Shown: one piece after another, positions 1-8,928 of the stretch
How the letters are laid out: every line of letters begins with the position of its first letter
How positions within the stretch are numbered: the stretch's first letter is position 1
Assembly: GCA_016714985.1 (NCBI GenBank)
Contig: JADKBS010000001.1
Coordinates: 124,001-188,000, forward strand
Reading direction: 5' to 3'
DNA length: 64,000 nt
DNA from: Saprospiraceae bacterium
Lineage (GTDB): Bacteria > Bacteroidota > Bacteroidia > Chitinophagales > Saprospiraceae
Translations under genes and position numbers: made by a program
Notes under the pieces: model-generated
The model's database searches: none
Told to the model about the DNA's origin: nothing
Seen by the model: the letters and a program-made list of their open reading frames with translations, nothing else

Positions 1-1
1 C

Positions 2-3000
2 CAGCCAGTGGGCTACAACATCTACCGCTCCACCGTGAGCAACAACTTTGGTGCCCCGGCAAGGCGCATTGGGGCATACTCCGACTATACCGACTACGGG
101 CTTAGCGCTTCCACCACTTATTATTACAAGGTCTCGGCGTTCGATGGTGCAGGTAACGAGAGTGCTCTTTCGAACCAAATCACTGTTTCAACGAACAACA
201 ACAATTACCAGAAGATATCGAGCCTTGACATTATTGTGCCCATTTTTATGGGTGGCCTTGGGCCAAACGAACCGCAGGAGGTGCGGCAGGGCTTGGAGTT
301 TGCCAGGCAGTTTTATTTCAGGAACTCCTTCGGCAAGCTCAACCTCAAGTTCCATTTTTGGGACATCCCCGGCGACCCGTTGCTCAACTCGGAGGGCGTT
401 GCCGACTTCGGCACCATGGACACTGACTTCCGCAACCGGGGCATCCTCGACAACCAGTATGACGCCATTTTTTTGATCTCAAATAAAACCTTGTGCTGGT
501 GCAGCAACGGCTATATCCTAGGGCAAACGGCCCCTTCGATGGCGCATTATGGCTGGTTTGACCCCACCGACCACTACACCAAGGGCGACGCTTGGCTGTT
601 CACCCACGAGTTTGGCCACTCCCTCGACTTTATGATAGCCGGAGGTAGCGGCTATGGCGATTGGATGCTCGTCAATCACCCTTTCGATGCGTTCCCCCTG
701 CCATCTGGCATTGACAAGTTCGACTGCGGCCCTGGGTTCGATAACATGGCCGAAATCCTGCGTATCTACCCGTACCACCTCAACTATGCCGAGCCTTGGG
801 GCGGCTATTTCGAGGCGCTCGATACAGACGGCGACGGTCTGGCCAATAGCGACGAACGGCTTCCCTACGACGAAGCCGATTTTGGTTCAAACCCAAACCT
901 CGCCGACGCTGACGCCGACGGCCTGAACGACCTCAAGGAGTTCCACGCAGGCAATTTCTCTGGCTCTAACCCCCTCGTAGCCGACACCGACGGCGATGGC
1001 CTTCTTGATGGCGCTGACCCCTATCCGATTTCCGATTTCACGACTTCCTGCCAAAAAACGACGGGCACCGTGACCATCAACGGCACGATGAACCCTGCCG
1101 AGGGATGGAAGCACATGGCCACTGGCCCAAGGCACACGAAGATACCCGGCGCTGCCCTCAGCACATTTACCACCTGGGACGACAACTACCTCTACTTCGC
1201 CTTCCAAAGCAACAAGGAATTGAAATACTACCTCAGTATGGATGGCAGCGGCGAAGACGGGCTTTTCTCCTCCGACAAGCGCTTCACAGGAGGGAGCTAC
1301 GGCGCTGGCTACAACGATGATACTTGGGGCGACAGCTATTATGAAACGGCTGTTTTCGTCATCCGTTCCGATGCGGCTCAAGTCATCTTCAAGAATGCAG
1401 CCCTTGCTGGCTCACAGGTTTCAACGACCAATAGCGGCGGCGTTTACACTACGGAAGTGCGCATTCCGCTCAGCCTCGGCCCTGGGTTCGGCTATACTTA
1501 TACCCCAGCGAGCGCACCCATCGTTTCCACAACTGATTTCGTGCAGGGCGACATCATCGGCATCGAACTGCACGCCATTTTGCTGTCGGATGGCGTCGGC
1601 AATAACTTCGACGACTGGGGCGGCGTGCCGTTCCTCTTCCTCAACGAGCCGTTCCATTTTTACGACATGACCCTCACGGGCGGCGGCCCTGCGACCTATT
1701 GCGCCAGCACTTCCAATTTCCCTTGGGAAGACTGGATTGCCAAAGTGAAAGTAGGAACTATTGTCAACGTCTCTGGGAAGAGCAAGTACAGCGATTTTAC
1801 GAGCCTGAGTACCAACCTGAACACAGGTTCCACTCCCATCGAGTTGACCACCGGCTTCAGTTATTTTACTTGGGACGAATACTGGCGGGTATGGATTGAC
1901 CTAAACCATGACGGCGACTTTGCCGATGCCGGGGAGACAGTCTTCGAAGGCATTAAGGCAAAACCTGCCAACGGCACAGCCACTTCCACGCTGACTGGCA
2001 ACCTCAACATCCCTGCTACCGCCATGACTGGCGCAACGAGGATGCGGGTTTCGATGAAACGGGGTGCTTACGCAACGCCCTGCGAAACATTGCCTTTTGG
2101 CGAGGTGGAGGATTACACCGTCAACTTAGGCGGCGGCCCGATCAACCTGGCCAATTTGGCCATACCTTATTACGAAGCGATGCCCGGCCCCGGCGGGGGC
2201 TGCATTGTGCAGCCGGGCGGCAATTTCAACTATTTCGAAGCCCTGATGCTAAATACCGGGACCGGCAACGCCGGGCCGTTCGAGGTGAAAGTGCTGCTTT
2301 CGAAAGACGACCAGCCCAGTACTGGCGACCTGGTTTGGAAAACCTACAACTACTCGGGCTTGGCCCCTAACGGCACGGTGAGTTTTTCATTCTTAAATGA
2401 GCCACTGCCCGCTGCTGCCACATTGGGCAGGTACAACCTCCTTGTTTTTGCAGACGCCCAACTGGCCGTGCCCGAAACGAACGAATTGGACAACGTAAAA
2501 GTCGTGCCCATCACGGTCGGTGCACCCGATTTCACCGTGAGCGCTGTCAACGGTGTGCCCGCCACCCTGCCGCTGGGCGGCAATCTCAACTTTTCGGCGA
2601 CGGTGCGCAACCTGGCCGGCTTCCCGATTACCGAACTCCCAGGTGAATTGGCACTCGACGTCTATCTGTCCACGGATGCGCAGTTTAGCCTGACAGATAA
2701 TTTGGTGGGATGGGCCGGAGTGCCTTTCTCCAACTTCAGCAACGGGCCGCTTTACCTGAACGGCATCGCCACCGCCAATTTTTCGTTCCCCTTGCCACCA
2801 GACGTCGTCCAGGGGAGCTATTTCCTTTTTGTAAAAATTGGCGTTAACCAGCCCGGAGGCTGTGTTGAACTCTCGACGGACAATAACGTATCGAGCGCCA
2901 TACCGCTACAAATCACAGGTGGCACACCGGGCACTTACTGCGCCAGCACCTCCAACTTCCCTTGGGAAGATTGGATAGCGAAGGTGAAACTCGGCACCAT

Positions 3001-4672
3001 CAACAATGCCTCCGGCAAGAGCGCGTACAGCGATTTTACCAGCATTTCAACCAGCCTGACCTCAGGCTCGACACCCATCGAATTGACAACCGGCTTCAGC
3101 TATTTCACCTTCGACGAATACTGGCGGGCATGGGTTGACCTCAACCACGACGGCGACTTTGCAGATGCCGGGGAAACTGTTTTTGAAGGAATAAAAACAA
3201 AACCCGCCAATGGCACGGCGACTGCTACCCTGATGGGCAATATCAGTATTCCTGCCTCTGCCATGACGGGTGATACTCGGATGCGGGTTTCGATGAAACG
3301 GGGCGCTTACGCAACGCCTTGTGAAACGCTTCCCTTTGGGGAGGTGGAGGATTATGCCGTGAGCATTGGTTCTGGCGGAGGGAGCTGCGCGATTTCGGTG
3401 CAAGTCAGCAATATTTCCTGCAACGGCAATTATGCTATCGCAACGCTTTTGGTTACTGCTCAGAACGCTGGAGGGCAAGGTTGGGTCGCTGTCGTTGGCA
3501 CACCGGGCGGCCCTGTTTATGTGACGGGGCTATACGGCGAACCAAAAACCGCCAGTTTTTACAAAGGCACCGACAATGCTGCCTATGTGAACGTTTTCGA
3601 CCCAAATATTTCAAGTTGCATAACCAACGTCGTACTCAATTGTCCGGCCATCGGTCAGTATTGCGAAAGCAAAAGCAACTTCCCTTGGGAGGACTGGATT
3701 TCGAAGGTGAAACTTAACTCCCTCGACAACACCTCCGGCAAGAGCACCTACAGCGACTTCACCGCCCTGAGCACCAACCTGCAAAAAGGCCAGAGCTACA
3801 CGGTGACGCTAACGACTGGCTACAGCTACTTCACTTGGGACGAATACTGGCGGGTCTGGATTGACTTCAACCACGACGGCGTCTTCTCCACCCCCGACGA
3901 GGTGGTACAGCAGCGGGTGCTTTCGGCACCTGCCGCAGGCACGTCAAACGCCAGCGTTTCGGGCAGCATCAACATACCGACAAGTGCGCTGTCCGGCAGC
4001 ACCCGAATGCGGGTTTCGATGAAACGGGGCAGCTATGCATCCGCTTGCGAGACCCTGCCTTTTGGCGAAGTGGAGGACTACACGGTAAATATCGTGAACT
4101 CGCTGACGGGCGACGATTTGGACAACCGGGCCGCTAAAATCTCCTTTGAGGCCGTACCCGAAAAAACCTGGGTGAGCCTCTACGGGGTCTATCATTTTGC
4201 GGAGCCAGTGGTACAAATCGAAATGGAAAAATCGGTGGACGGACAGGTTTATGAACTACTGGAATCTGCCGAAGGCAAAGCGAAAGCCGACAACGCCCAA
4301 GTGGTGCAAGTACGGGATGAGCGGCCCAACGATGGCTTCAATTTTTACCGGATGCTGATACTGCTGGAAAACGGCGACGAGGTGTACAGCCCCGTGCGGG
4401 TCGTCTCTTACAACAGGCCGTTGGACTATACCGTCTTCCCGAACCCAGCCAGTACCGAGGTTTTCGTGCAACTGGCCGAAGTACCGAAAACTGAGTTGGA
4501 ATTGCGTATCAATGATGCTTATGGGCGAGTGGTTTGGTCACATAAAACCGACCCCGACGCCCAATTCCCGTACCGTATAGACGTGACGAACCTGCGGGAC
4601 GGCAGTTACTACCTGCTTGTTGTACAGCCCGAAAGAAGGGCAGTGGGCAAGCGGTTTGTGGTCGTGAAATAA
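2..4672 (+). CDS. Large secreted multidomain protein with HEXXH metallopeptidase-like region, TSP3, GEVED and CARDB-like domains and T9SS sorting domain (5' partial)
   Basis: The frame is already open at base 2, so the true start lies upstream; residues are counted from there. In order: end of a fibronectin type III domain (to about 62); a metallopeptidase-like region with the zinc motif HEFGH at 202-206; three calcium-binding thrombospondin type-3 style repeats (DTDGDGL type, about 274-341); a CBM9/DOMON-like beta domain (about 353-557); GEVED domain 1 (566-708); two CARDB-like Ig domains (716-973); GEVED 2 (979-1122); GEVED 3 (1219-1364); and a C-terminal type A sorting domain starting near YTVFPNPAS (about 1477-1556). 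The sorting domain implies export through the outer membrane by T9SS and anchoring or release at the surface. Peptidase activity is inferred only from the HEXXH motif; the substrate is unknown. Confidence 0.85.
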   Translation, partial: QPVGYNIYRSTVSNNFGAPARRIGAYSDYTDYGLSASTTYYYKVSAFDGAGNESALSNQITVSTNNNNYQKISSLDIIVPIFMGGLGPNEPQEVRQGLEFARQFYFRNSFGKLNLKFHFWDIPGDPLLNSEGVADFGTMDTDFRNRGILDNQYDAIFLISNKTLCWCSNGYILGQTAPSMAHYGWFDPTDHYTKGDAWLFTHEFGHSLDFMIAGGSGYGDWMLVNHPFDAFPLPSGIDKFDCGPGFDNMAEILRIYPYHLNYAEPWGGYFEALDTDGDGLANSDERLPYDEADFGSNPNLADADADGLNDLKEFHAGNFSGSNPLVADTDGDGLLDGADPYPISDFTTSCQKTTGTVTINGTMNPAEGWKHMATGPRHTKIPGAALSTFTTWDDNYLYFAFQSNKELKYYLSMDGSGEDGLFSSDKRFTGGSYGAGYNDDTWGDSYYETAVFVIRSDAAQVIFKNAALAGSQVSTTNSGGVYTTEVRIPLSLGPGFGYTYTPASAPIVSTTDFVQGDIIGIELHAILLSDGVGNNFDDWGGVPFLFLNEPFHFYDMTLTGGGPATYCASTSNFPWEDWIAKVKVGTIVNVSGKSKYSDFTSLSTNLNTGSTPIELTTGFSYFTWDEYWRVWIDLNHDGDFADAGETVFEGIKAKPANGTATSTLTGNLNIPATAMTGATRMRVSMKRGAYATPCETLPFGEVEDYTVNLGGGPINLANLAIPYYEAMPGPGGGCIVQPGGNFNYFEALMLNTGTGNAGPFEVKVLLSKDDQPSTGDLVWKTYNYSGLAPNGTVSFSFLNEPLPAAATLGRYNLLVFADAQLAVPETNELDNVKVVPITVGAPDFTVSAVNGVPATLPLGGNLNFSATVRNLAGFPITELPGELALDVYLSTDAQFSLTDNLVGWAGVPFSNFSNGPLYLNGIATANFSFPLPPDVVQGSYFLFVKIGVNQPGGCVELSTDNNVSSAIPLQITGGTPGTYCASTSNFPWEDWIAKVKLGTINNASGKSAYSDFTSISTSLTSGSTPIELTTGFSYFTFDEYWRAWVDLNHDGDFADAGETVFEGIKTKPANGTATATLMGNISIPASAMTGDTRMRVSMKRGAYATPCETLPFGEVEDYAVSIGSGGGSCAISVQVSNISCNGNYAIATLLVTAQNAGGQGWVAVVGTPGGPVYVTGLYGEPKTASFYKGTDNAAYVNVFDPNISSCITNVVLNCPAIGQYCESKSNFPWEDWISKVKLNSLDNTSGKSTYSDFTALSTNLQKGQSYTVTLTTGYSYFTWDEYWRVWIDFNHDGVFSTPDEVVQQRVLSAPAAGTSNASVSGSINIPTSALSGSTRMRVSMKRGSYASACETLPFGEVEDYTVNIVNSLTGDDLDNRAAKISFEAVPEKTWVSLYGVYHFAEPVVQIEMEKSVDGQVYELLESAEGKAKADNAQVVQVRDERPNDGFNFYRMLILLENGDEVYSPVRVVSYNRPLDYTVFPNPASTEVFVQLAEVPKTELELRINDAYGRVVWSHKTDPDAQFPYRIDVTNLRDGSYYLLVVQPERRAVGKRFVVVK

Positions 4673-4766
4673 TGCAAGTGAAACTCCTGCTTTTGCTGGG
4701 CGGCTACAACCGCCCAGTAAAGCGCATTAACCTTTAAAATCAAGGCCATGAAAAAGCTAATTTTTT

Positions 4767-4898
4767 GTAACTGCTTAGCAGGGGGTGCTTTTTGGGGGAA
4801 AATTGAAAATTTTTCCCCAAAAAGCACCCCAAAATATGGGAGGAGAGAGAAAAAATGAAATTTTTTCTCTCTCCTCCCACACCCTCCTAAGCAGTTAC
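4767..4898. mobile_element. 132-bp MITE, copy 1 (IS66-like ends)
   Basis: The element starts GTAACTGCTTAG and ends with the exact inverse, CTAAGCAGTTAC. It is flanked by an 8-bp direct repeat AATTTTTT (4759-4766 and 4899-4906), as expected of a target-site duplication. Inside are two hairpins: 4782-4797 with 4815-4830, and a perfect 19-bp stem 4838-4856 with 4860-4878. It carries no transposase. Ends starting GTAA together with an 8-bp duplication are the known signature of the IS66 family, so this is probably a non-autonomous derivative moved in trans. Copy 2 at 14624 has exactly the same length. Confidence 0.85.
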
Positions 4899-4906
4899 AA
4901 TTTTTT

Positions 4907-5020
4907 AATGAAACCGACCAGGGCAAAAGCCTGAATCGCCGAACGGAAATCGTCACACTGCCCAAGCTCGACCAGTTTTTCCAATTGCTGGAGCCGCCAA
5001 CGATGAGTGCCGAGAAATAA
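4907..5020 (+). pseudogene. Possible remnant of an OmpA-like C-terminus
   Basis: This + frame reads NETDQGKSLNRRTEIVTL followed by about 20 more residues and a stop at 5018-5020. The stretch NET..G..LNRRTE is typical of the last strand and helix of OmpA-family peptidoglycan-binding domains in Bacteroidota. No start codon or upstream domain exists: the frame begins at the right-hand duplication of MITE copy 1, and with the MITE removed an in-frame TAA sits just upstream. It is therefore at most a 3' scrap of a deleted gene. An overlapping opposite-strand frame looks like a shadow. Function is not expected. Confidence 0.4.
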
Positions 5021-5071
5021 AAGCTGGCTGGCGGCGGCGGCGGTGTAGTAAGGTGGGCTTATCCAAAGTTT

Positions 5072-6046
5072 ATGAAACATGCACCTCGAAACGGCCTTGT
5101 TTTTTTGATGATTTGCCTTGCGGCAATAGGGTTTTTATGTTGTCGGAACAAGGCCGGAACACTCGTTAATGTTGAAACGGAAAGAACAATGGAGGCCGTT
5201 CAAGACGCCCTTCCACCGCCTCCACCGCCGCCTTTCGCCGCCTTCGTGCTCACTTACGATGTCACCATCGGCTGCCTGTTCTACTTCCTCGACACACTGG
5301 CGGCGCACTACGATACGCTCGTGCCCTACAAGATGTCGGAGCACCTGCTCGTGCGGGCGAACCCCTGGGTCATTGACAGCCTTGAAAACACGGATTATTA
5401 CCGATTAAAGGAGAAGGGCATTTTCAACTACGACAACCGCCCGTTGGTGGTCATGCAAGAGGGCGACACACTTTTCATCCCAAATGAAACCGATGCCTTG
5501 GCTTTGCAGGCCCGCATGGACAGCACCGTGCTGGACATCAACATCCCAGAGTTCAAACTGCGCATTGTTGAAAACGGCGACACCATCTACACCCTTCCAG
5601 TGCGGGTTGGGCAGAACCGCAAGCGCTACCTGCTGGCCACCGATCGGGTAACTGACCTGCGCACAAAGACAGGCAAGGGCTCTATCATCCGGCACTCCAA
5701 AGACCCATTCTTCCGCGACCCCGTGGATGGGCGGCTGTTCAACATCACCGAGCGGGACGACCACAAAAAGACCCGAATGCCGCTTATACCTTGGATAGAA
5801 CCTGAATTGAACGGGCGGCGCACTGGGCAAATGATACACCCGACTTCCAATCCAAAATCGCTTGGAAAAGCATACTCCAATGGCTGTATTGGCACCAAGG
5901 AAGCCGATGCTTGGCGTATTTATTATTATGCCCCATTGGGGACGAGGGTGGTGGTCAGGTACGACCTCCAGGTGGTCAATGAAAACGGGGACACGATACG
6001 GTTGAAGGACATTTATAAGGACGCATTGACCAAAATTGACGAATGA
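5072..6046 (+). CDS. L,D-transpeptidase (YkuD domain) lipoprotein
   Basis: A 324-residue exported protein. Residues 1-25 form a signal sequence ending in a lipobox-like FLCC, so it is probably lipid-anchored in the periplasm. A proline-rich linker follows, then a middle region and a YkuD catalytic domain (about 165-300). The catalytic signature is visible: His256 in IHPTSN and Cys272 in SNGCIGT, a variant of the usual S/T-H-G-C-h-G with Asn in place of His. The family makes 3-3 peptidoglycan crosslinks or attaches proteins to peptidoglycan. The ATG at 5072 is the only start placing a signal peptide at the N-terminus. It stands alone, with no operon partner close by. Confidence 0.85.
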   Translation: MKHAPRNGLVFLMICLAAIGFLCCRNKAGTLVNVETERTMEAVQDALPPPPPPPFAAFVLTYDVTIGCLFYFLDTLAAHYDTLVPYKMSEHLLVRANPWVIDSLENTDYYRLKEKGIFNYDNRPLVVMQEGDTLFIPNETDALALQARMDSTVLDINIPEFKLRIVENGDTIYTLPVRVGQNRKRYLLATDRVTDLRTKTGKGSIIRHSKDPFFRDPVDGRLFNITERDDHKKTRMPLIPWIEPELNGRRTGQMIHPTSNPKSLGKAYSNGCIGTKEADAWRIYYYAPLGTRVVVRYDLQVVNENGDTIRLKDIYKDALTKIDE

Positions 6047-6236
6047 GCGCCATTAATATAGCGTGCACAATAGGCCTGCTGCCCTCCGAGCATTGTCTTA
6101 ACAAAACTTTAGCTGTTGAGCTTTTCCTGTTTTCATCCAACATTATTTTCAAAAACATTGACTGAACCTGCTAGGTTGGCTAACCCAATTTCCCTTGAGA
6201 ACAAACAACAAGTTCACCAATTCAACCTATACAACA

Positions 6237-6757
6237 ATGGACGCAACGCATTTGCACCTGTTGTCAACCACTTCCCTATCATTGGGTCGCTGTTGGGCGT
6301 GGGCGTGATGGCCTATGGCTACCTCACGTCATCTGAACAAGTTAAGAAAACCGCCCTTTGGACTTGGGCTGCAATGGCTGCTATCGCTATCCCTGTATTC
6401 CTAACGGGCGAACCAGCCGAGGAGTTGGTGGAGGGGCTTGCAGGGGTATCTGAGGTGCTGATGGAGGAACATGAAGAAGCTGCTACCGTGGCCATTTGGC
6501 TCATAGAGGCACTCAGCCTATTATCGCTCGTAACGCTTTTAGCGGGCTGGTGCAAGGAGCGGCTTTCAAGGCCGCTGGTGCTGATGGCTACGGTGCTCAG
6601 TTTGGCCACTTTCGCAGCAATGGCCCGCACGGGCTACCTCGGCGGGCAGATTCGCCACTCGGAGATTCGTGGCGGTATGGCCGCCAACGGTGGTGCCGAA
6701 GCAAACGGCGCTGAAACAGGTGGCGAGGTAGAAGGAGAGGAGCAAGGCGATGACTGA
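6237..6757 (+). pseudogene. Frameshifted DUF2231-like membrane protein, paralogue of 14053-14568
   Basis: The ATG at 6237 begins MDATHLHLL as in the intact copy at 14053, but one base is missing near 6264 (TTGTCAACCAC here against CTGCTCAACCAC there). Translation then enters another frame, which continues to the stop at 6757 as NHFPIIGSLLGVGVMAYGYL and onwards. Past the shift the protein matches the second copy almost residue for residue: about four membrane helices, the ARTGYLGGQIRHSEIR segment, and an acidic Gly/Glu-rich tail. Either the gene is dead or the base is a sequencing deletion. The longer frame from 6116 is an artefact of the shift. A terminator follows directly. Confidence 0.75.
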
Positions 6758-6767
6758 TGGTGTAAAA

Positions 6768-6798
6768 GGGGCTGATCTTTATCAGCCCCCTTCTTCTT
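6768..6798 (+). terminator. Intrinsic terminator after the DUF2231-like copy
   Basis: A 9-bp GC-rich stem, GGGGCTGAT (6768-6776) with ATCAGCCCC (6781-6789), has a 4-nt loop and is followed by a pyrimidine-rich CTTCTTCTT tract. It lies 11 nt past the stop of the preceding gene, where a rho-independent terminator is expected. Confidence 0.75.
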
Positions 6799-6885
6799 GT
6801 GATAATGGTTACAGTTATTGCGAAGCAGCACCACCATTTTTGTTTTTTATAGCCTCAAAAGTCAATTAACAAAGCAGAAATTTTT

Positions 6886-8501
6886 ATGAAAATACTTTTT
6901 AAAATACTGGCTTTTATTGCCTTGTATGGGCGGATCCCTTTTATTTGGCTGCGCAAAATGCCCCGTTCAGCATCCACCTCGAACCGTTGAACATCCCCAA
7001 CGTTGGCGGGATACAGTCCTATGCCTTTGCGCAGCACGAGGGCAAATGGCTCATCATTGGCGGACGGCTCGACGGGCTGCACCGCCGACAGCCTTGGGCT
7101 AGTTTCGATGTGGCGGGGCACAACACTTTGCTCATGGTGATTGACCCCGTTGCGAAGCAAAAATGGACGGCCCCAATGACCTCGCTGCCCGTGCCGCTGC
7201 GGGAGCAGTTGAGTTCCACGAACATGGAGTTCGCACAAGACGGCGACCTACTCTACCTCATCGGCGGCTACGGCTATAGTGCCACCGCTGGCGACCACGT
7301 GACCTACGACAAGCTGACTGCCGTCAACGTGCCGGGCGTCATGGAAGCTATCATCGTTGGGGCACCGATTGCCAGTTTTTTCAGGCAAATAACGGACGGG
7401 CAGTTCGCCGTGACGGGCGGCCATTTGAACAAGGTTTACGACATTTATTACCTCGTGGGCGGCCAGCGCTTCGACGGGCGCTACAACCCGATGAATGGCC
7501 CCAGCTTTACGCAAACCTATACCGATGCCATCCGAAAGTTCAAGCTGGTGGACGATGGCACGACGCTGACCGTCACGCACCTGCCCGCCATCGTGGATGC
7601 CGACAACCTGCACCGCCGTGACTACAACGTTGCTCCGCAAATCATGCCCAATGGGCAAGAAGGACTGACGGCCTTCTCCGGCGTTTTTCAAAAAACGGTG
7701 GACTTGCCCTACCTCAACTGCGTGAACGTGGACAGCAGCGGCTACTCGGTGAACAACGATTTCTCGCAGTATTACAACCATTACCACTGCGCATTTTTGC
7801 CACTTTATTCAGCTTCGAAAAACGAGATGCACACCGTGTTTTTTGGCGGCATCGCCCAGTTTTACGACAGCCTCGGCGTGCTCGTGCAGGACAACAATGT
7901 GCCCTTCGTGCGCACCATCGCACGGGTGACGAGGGACGCCAGCGGCATCATGACGGAGTACAAACTGCCCGTGGAAATGCCCGATTTGCTGGGTGCCAGC
8001 TCGGAGTTCATCCCCAACGAGGGGCTGCCGTTGTTCCCCAACGGTGTGCTTAAGCTGGACGAACTGCCCAATGACACGACCTTCGTGGGCTATATCTACG
8101 GCGGCATCGCCAGTTCGGCCCCCAATGTTTTTTGGATAAACACGGGTACGGAAAGCACGGCGAGCAGCCAAGTTTACAAAGTGTCTTTGGTGAAAAATGC
8201 CGCCACGGCCACCCACCAAGTCAACGCACAAAGTCGCAGTAGCCTGCACCTGCGGGTGTTCCCGAATCCGACGAACGGTGAGTTTTGGGTGAAATTCAAC
8301 TTGCGGGAAATAACGCCCGTCCAATGGACGCTGACCGACGCAAGCGGGGCCGTTTTGGAAAAAGGAAAACTGACCGACCTGGAAATCGGGGAGAACACCT
8401 ACCGCAGCAAGACGACGAAACTGCAGGCAGGCAATGCCTACTACGTCAGCCTGAAAACACCAGGTGAGGCAGCCACTTTGAAACTAATCGTAACCGAATA
8501 A
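6886..8501 (+). CDS. Kelch-like secreted protein with T9SS sorting domain; frameshift in the signal peptide
   Basis: The long frame is open from 6903 and has only a TTG (6945) as a possible start, giving MAAQNAPFSIHL. Just upstream, ATG 6886 in another frame encodes MKILFKILAFIALYG, a good signal peptide; joining the two needs a one-base change at about 6940-6947. The mature protein (about 515 residues) has repeated beta-propeller-type segments such as WLIIGGR, LLYLIGGYGY, VFFGGI and YIYGGIASS, resembling kelch repeats. It ends with a type A sorting domain beginning LRVFPNPTNGEF. It is probably exported by T9SS to the surface; its ligand is unknown. The cupin gene follows after 11 bp, so the two may be cotranscribed. 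Confidence 0.75.
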
Positions 8502-8512
8502 AATCATCCAAC

Positions 8513-8800
8513 ATGAACCTACTCGAACTAGCCGAAGCCACCGAAAAAGCGGTGCAAACCAAGAACCTATTGCGGGACAAAGGCGTGGCCACCCTGCTCC
8601 AAATCAAAAAAGGCGAGGCATTGCGGGAGCATGAAAGCATGACGAACGCCTTGCTGGTGCTGCTTTCGGGCGAAGCCGTTTACGAGGAGGCCGACCGCCG
8701 GGAGGTGTTGGCAAAAAGCCTCGACTTCGTGCGCATACCCGCCAAAACCACCCACAAGGTGATGGGGACGGAGGATGCGGTGTTGATGCTGATTCAATGA
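8513..8800 (+). CDS. Small cupin-domain protein
   Basis: A 95-residue cytosolic protein made almost entirely of one cupin barrel. It includes the strand-turn LLQIKKGEALREHESMTNAL with a single His-Glu pair, the LLSGEAVYEE motif, and a second half ending IPAKTTHKVMGTEDAVLMLI. Small single-domain cupins of this kind are usually sensors or binding proteins rather than full enzymes. Metal-binding residues are incomplete relative to the canonical two-motif pattern, so no reaction is assigned. The gene starts 11 bp after the kelch-like gene. Confidence 0.7.
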   Translation: MNLLELAEATEKAVQTKNLLRDKGVATLLQIKKGEALREHESMTNALLVLLSGEAVYEEADRREVLAKSLDFVRIPAKTTHKVMGTEDAVLMLIQ

Positions 8801-8928
8801 TGCGGCGGGGCCAATGGTTGGGCAGGCAGTAGATGTCAATCATCATCACATCCACTGACAAAAGTCATCCTTGCGTTTTTGTGGCTGCGCCAACTTTGAA
8901 ACTTTATTTCATTTTCAAACCAAGCGCA

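Noticed and set aside
4895..5080. Small opposite-strand gene before the L,D-transpeptidase
   Set aside because: The + strand frame here has a clearer OmpA-like signature, and the opposite frame has no recognisable family.
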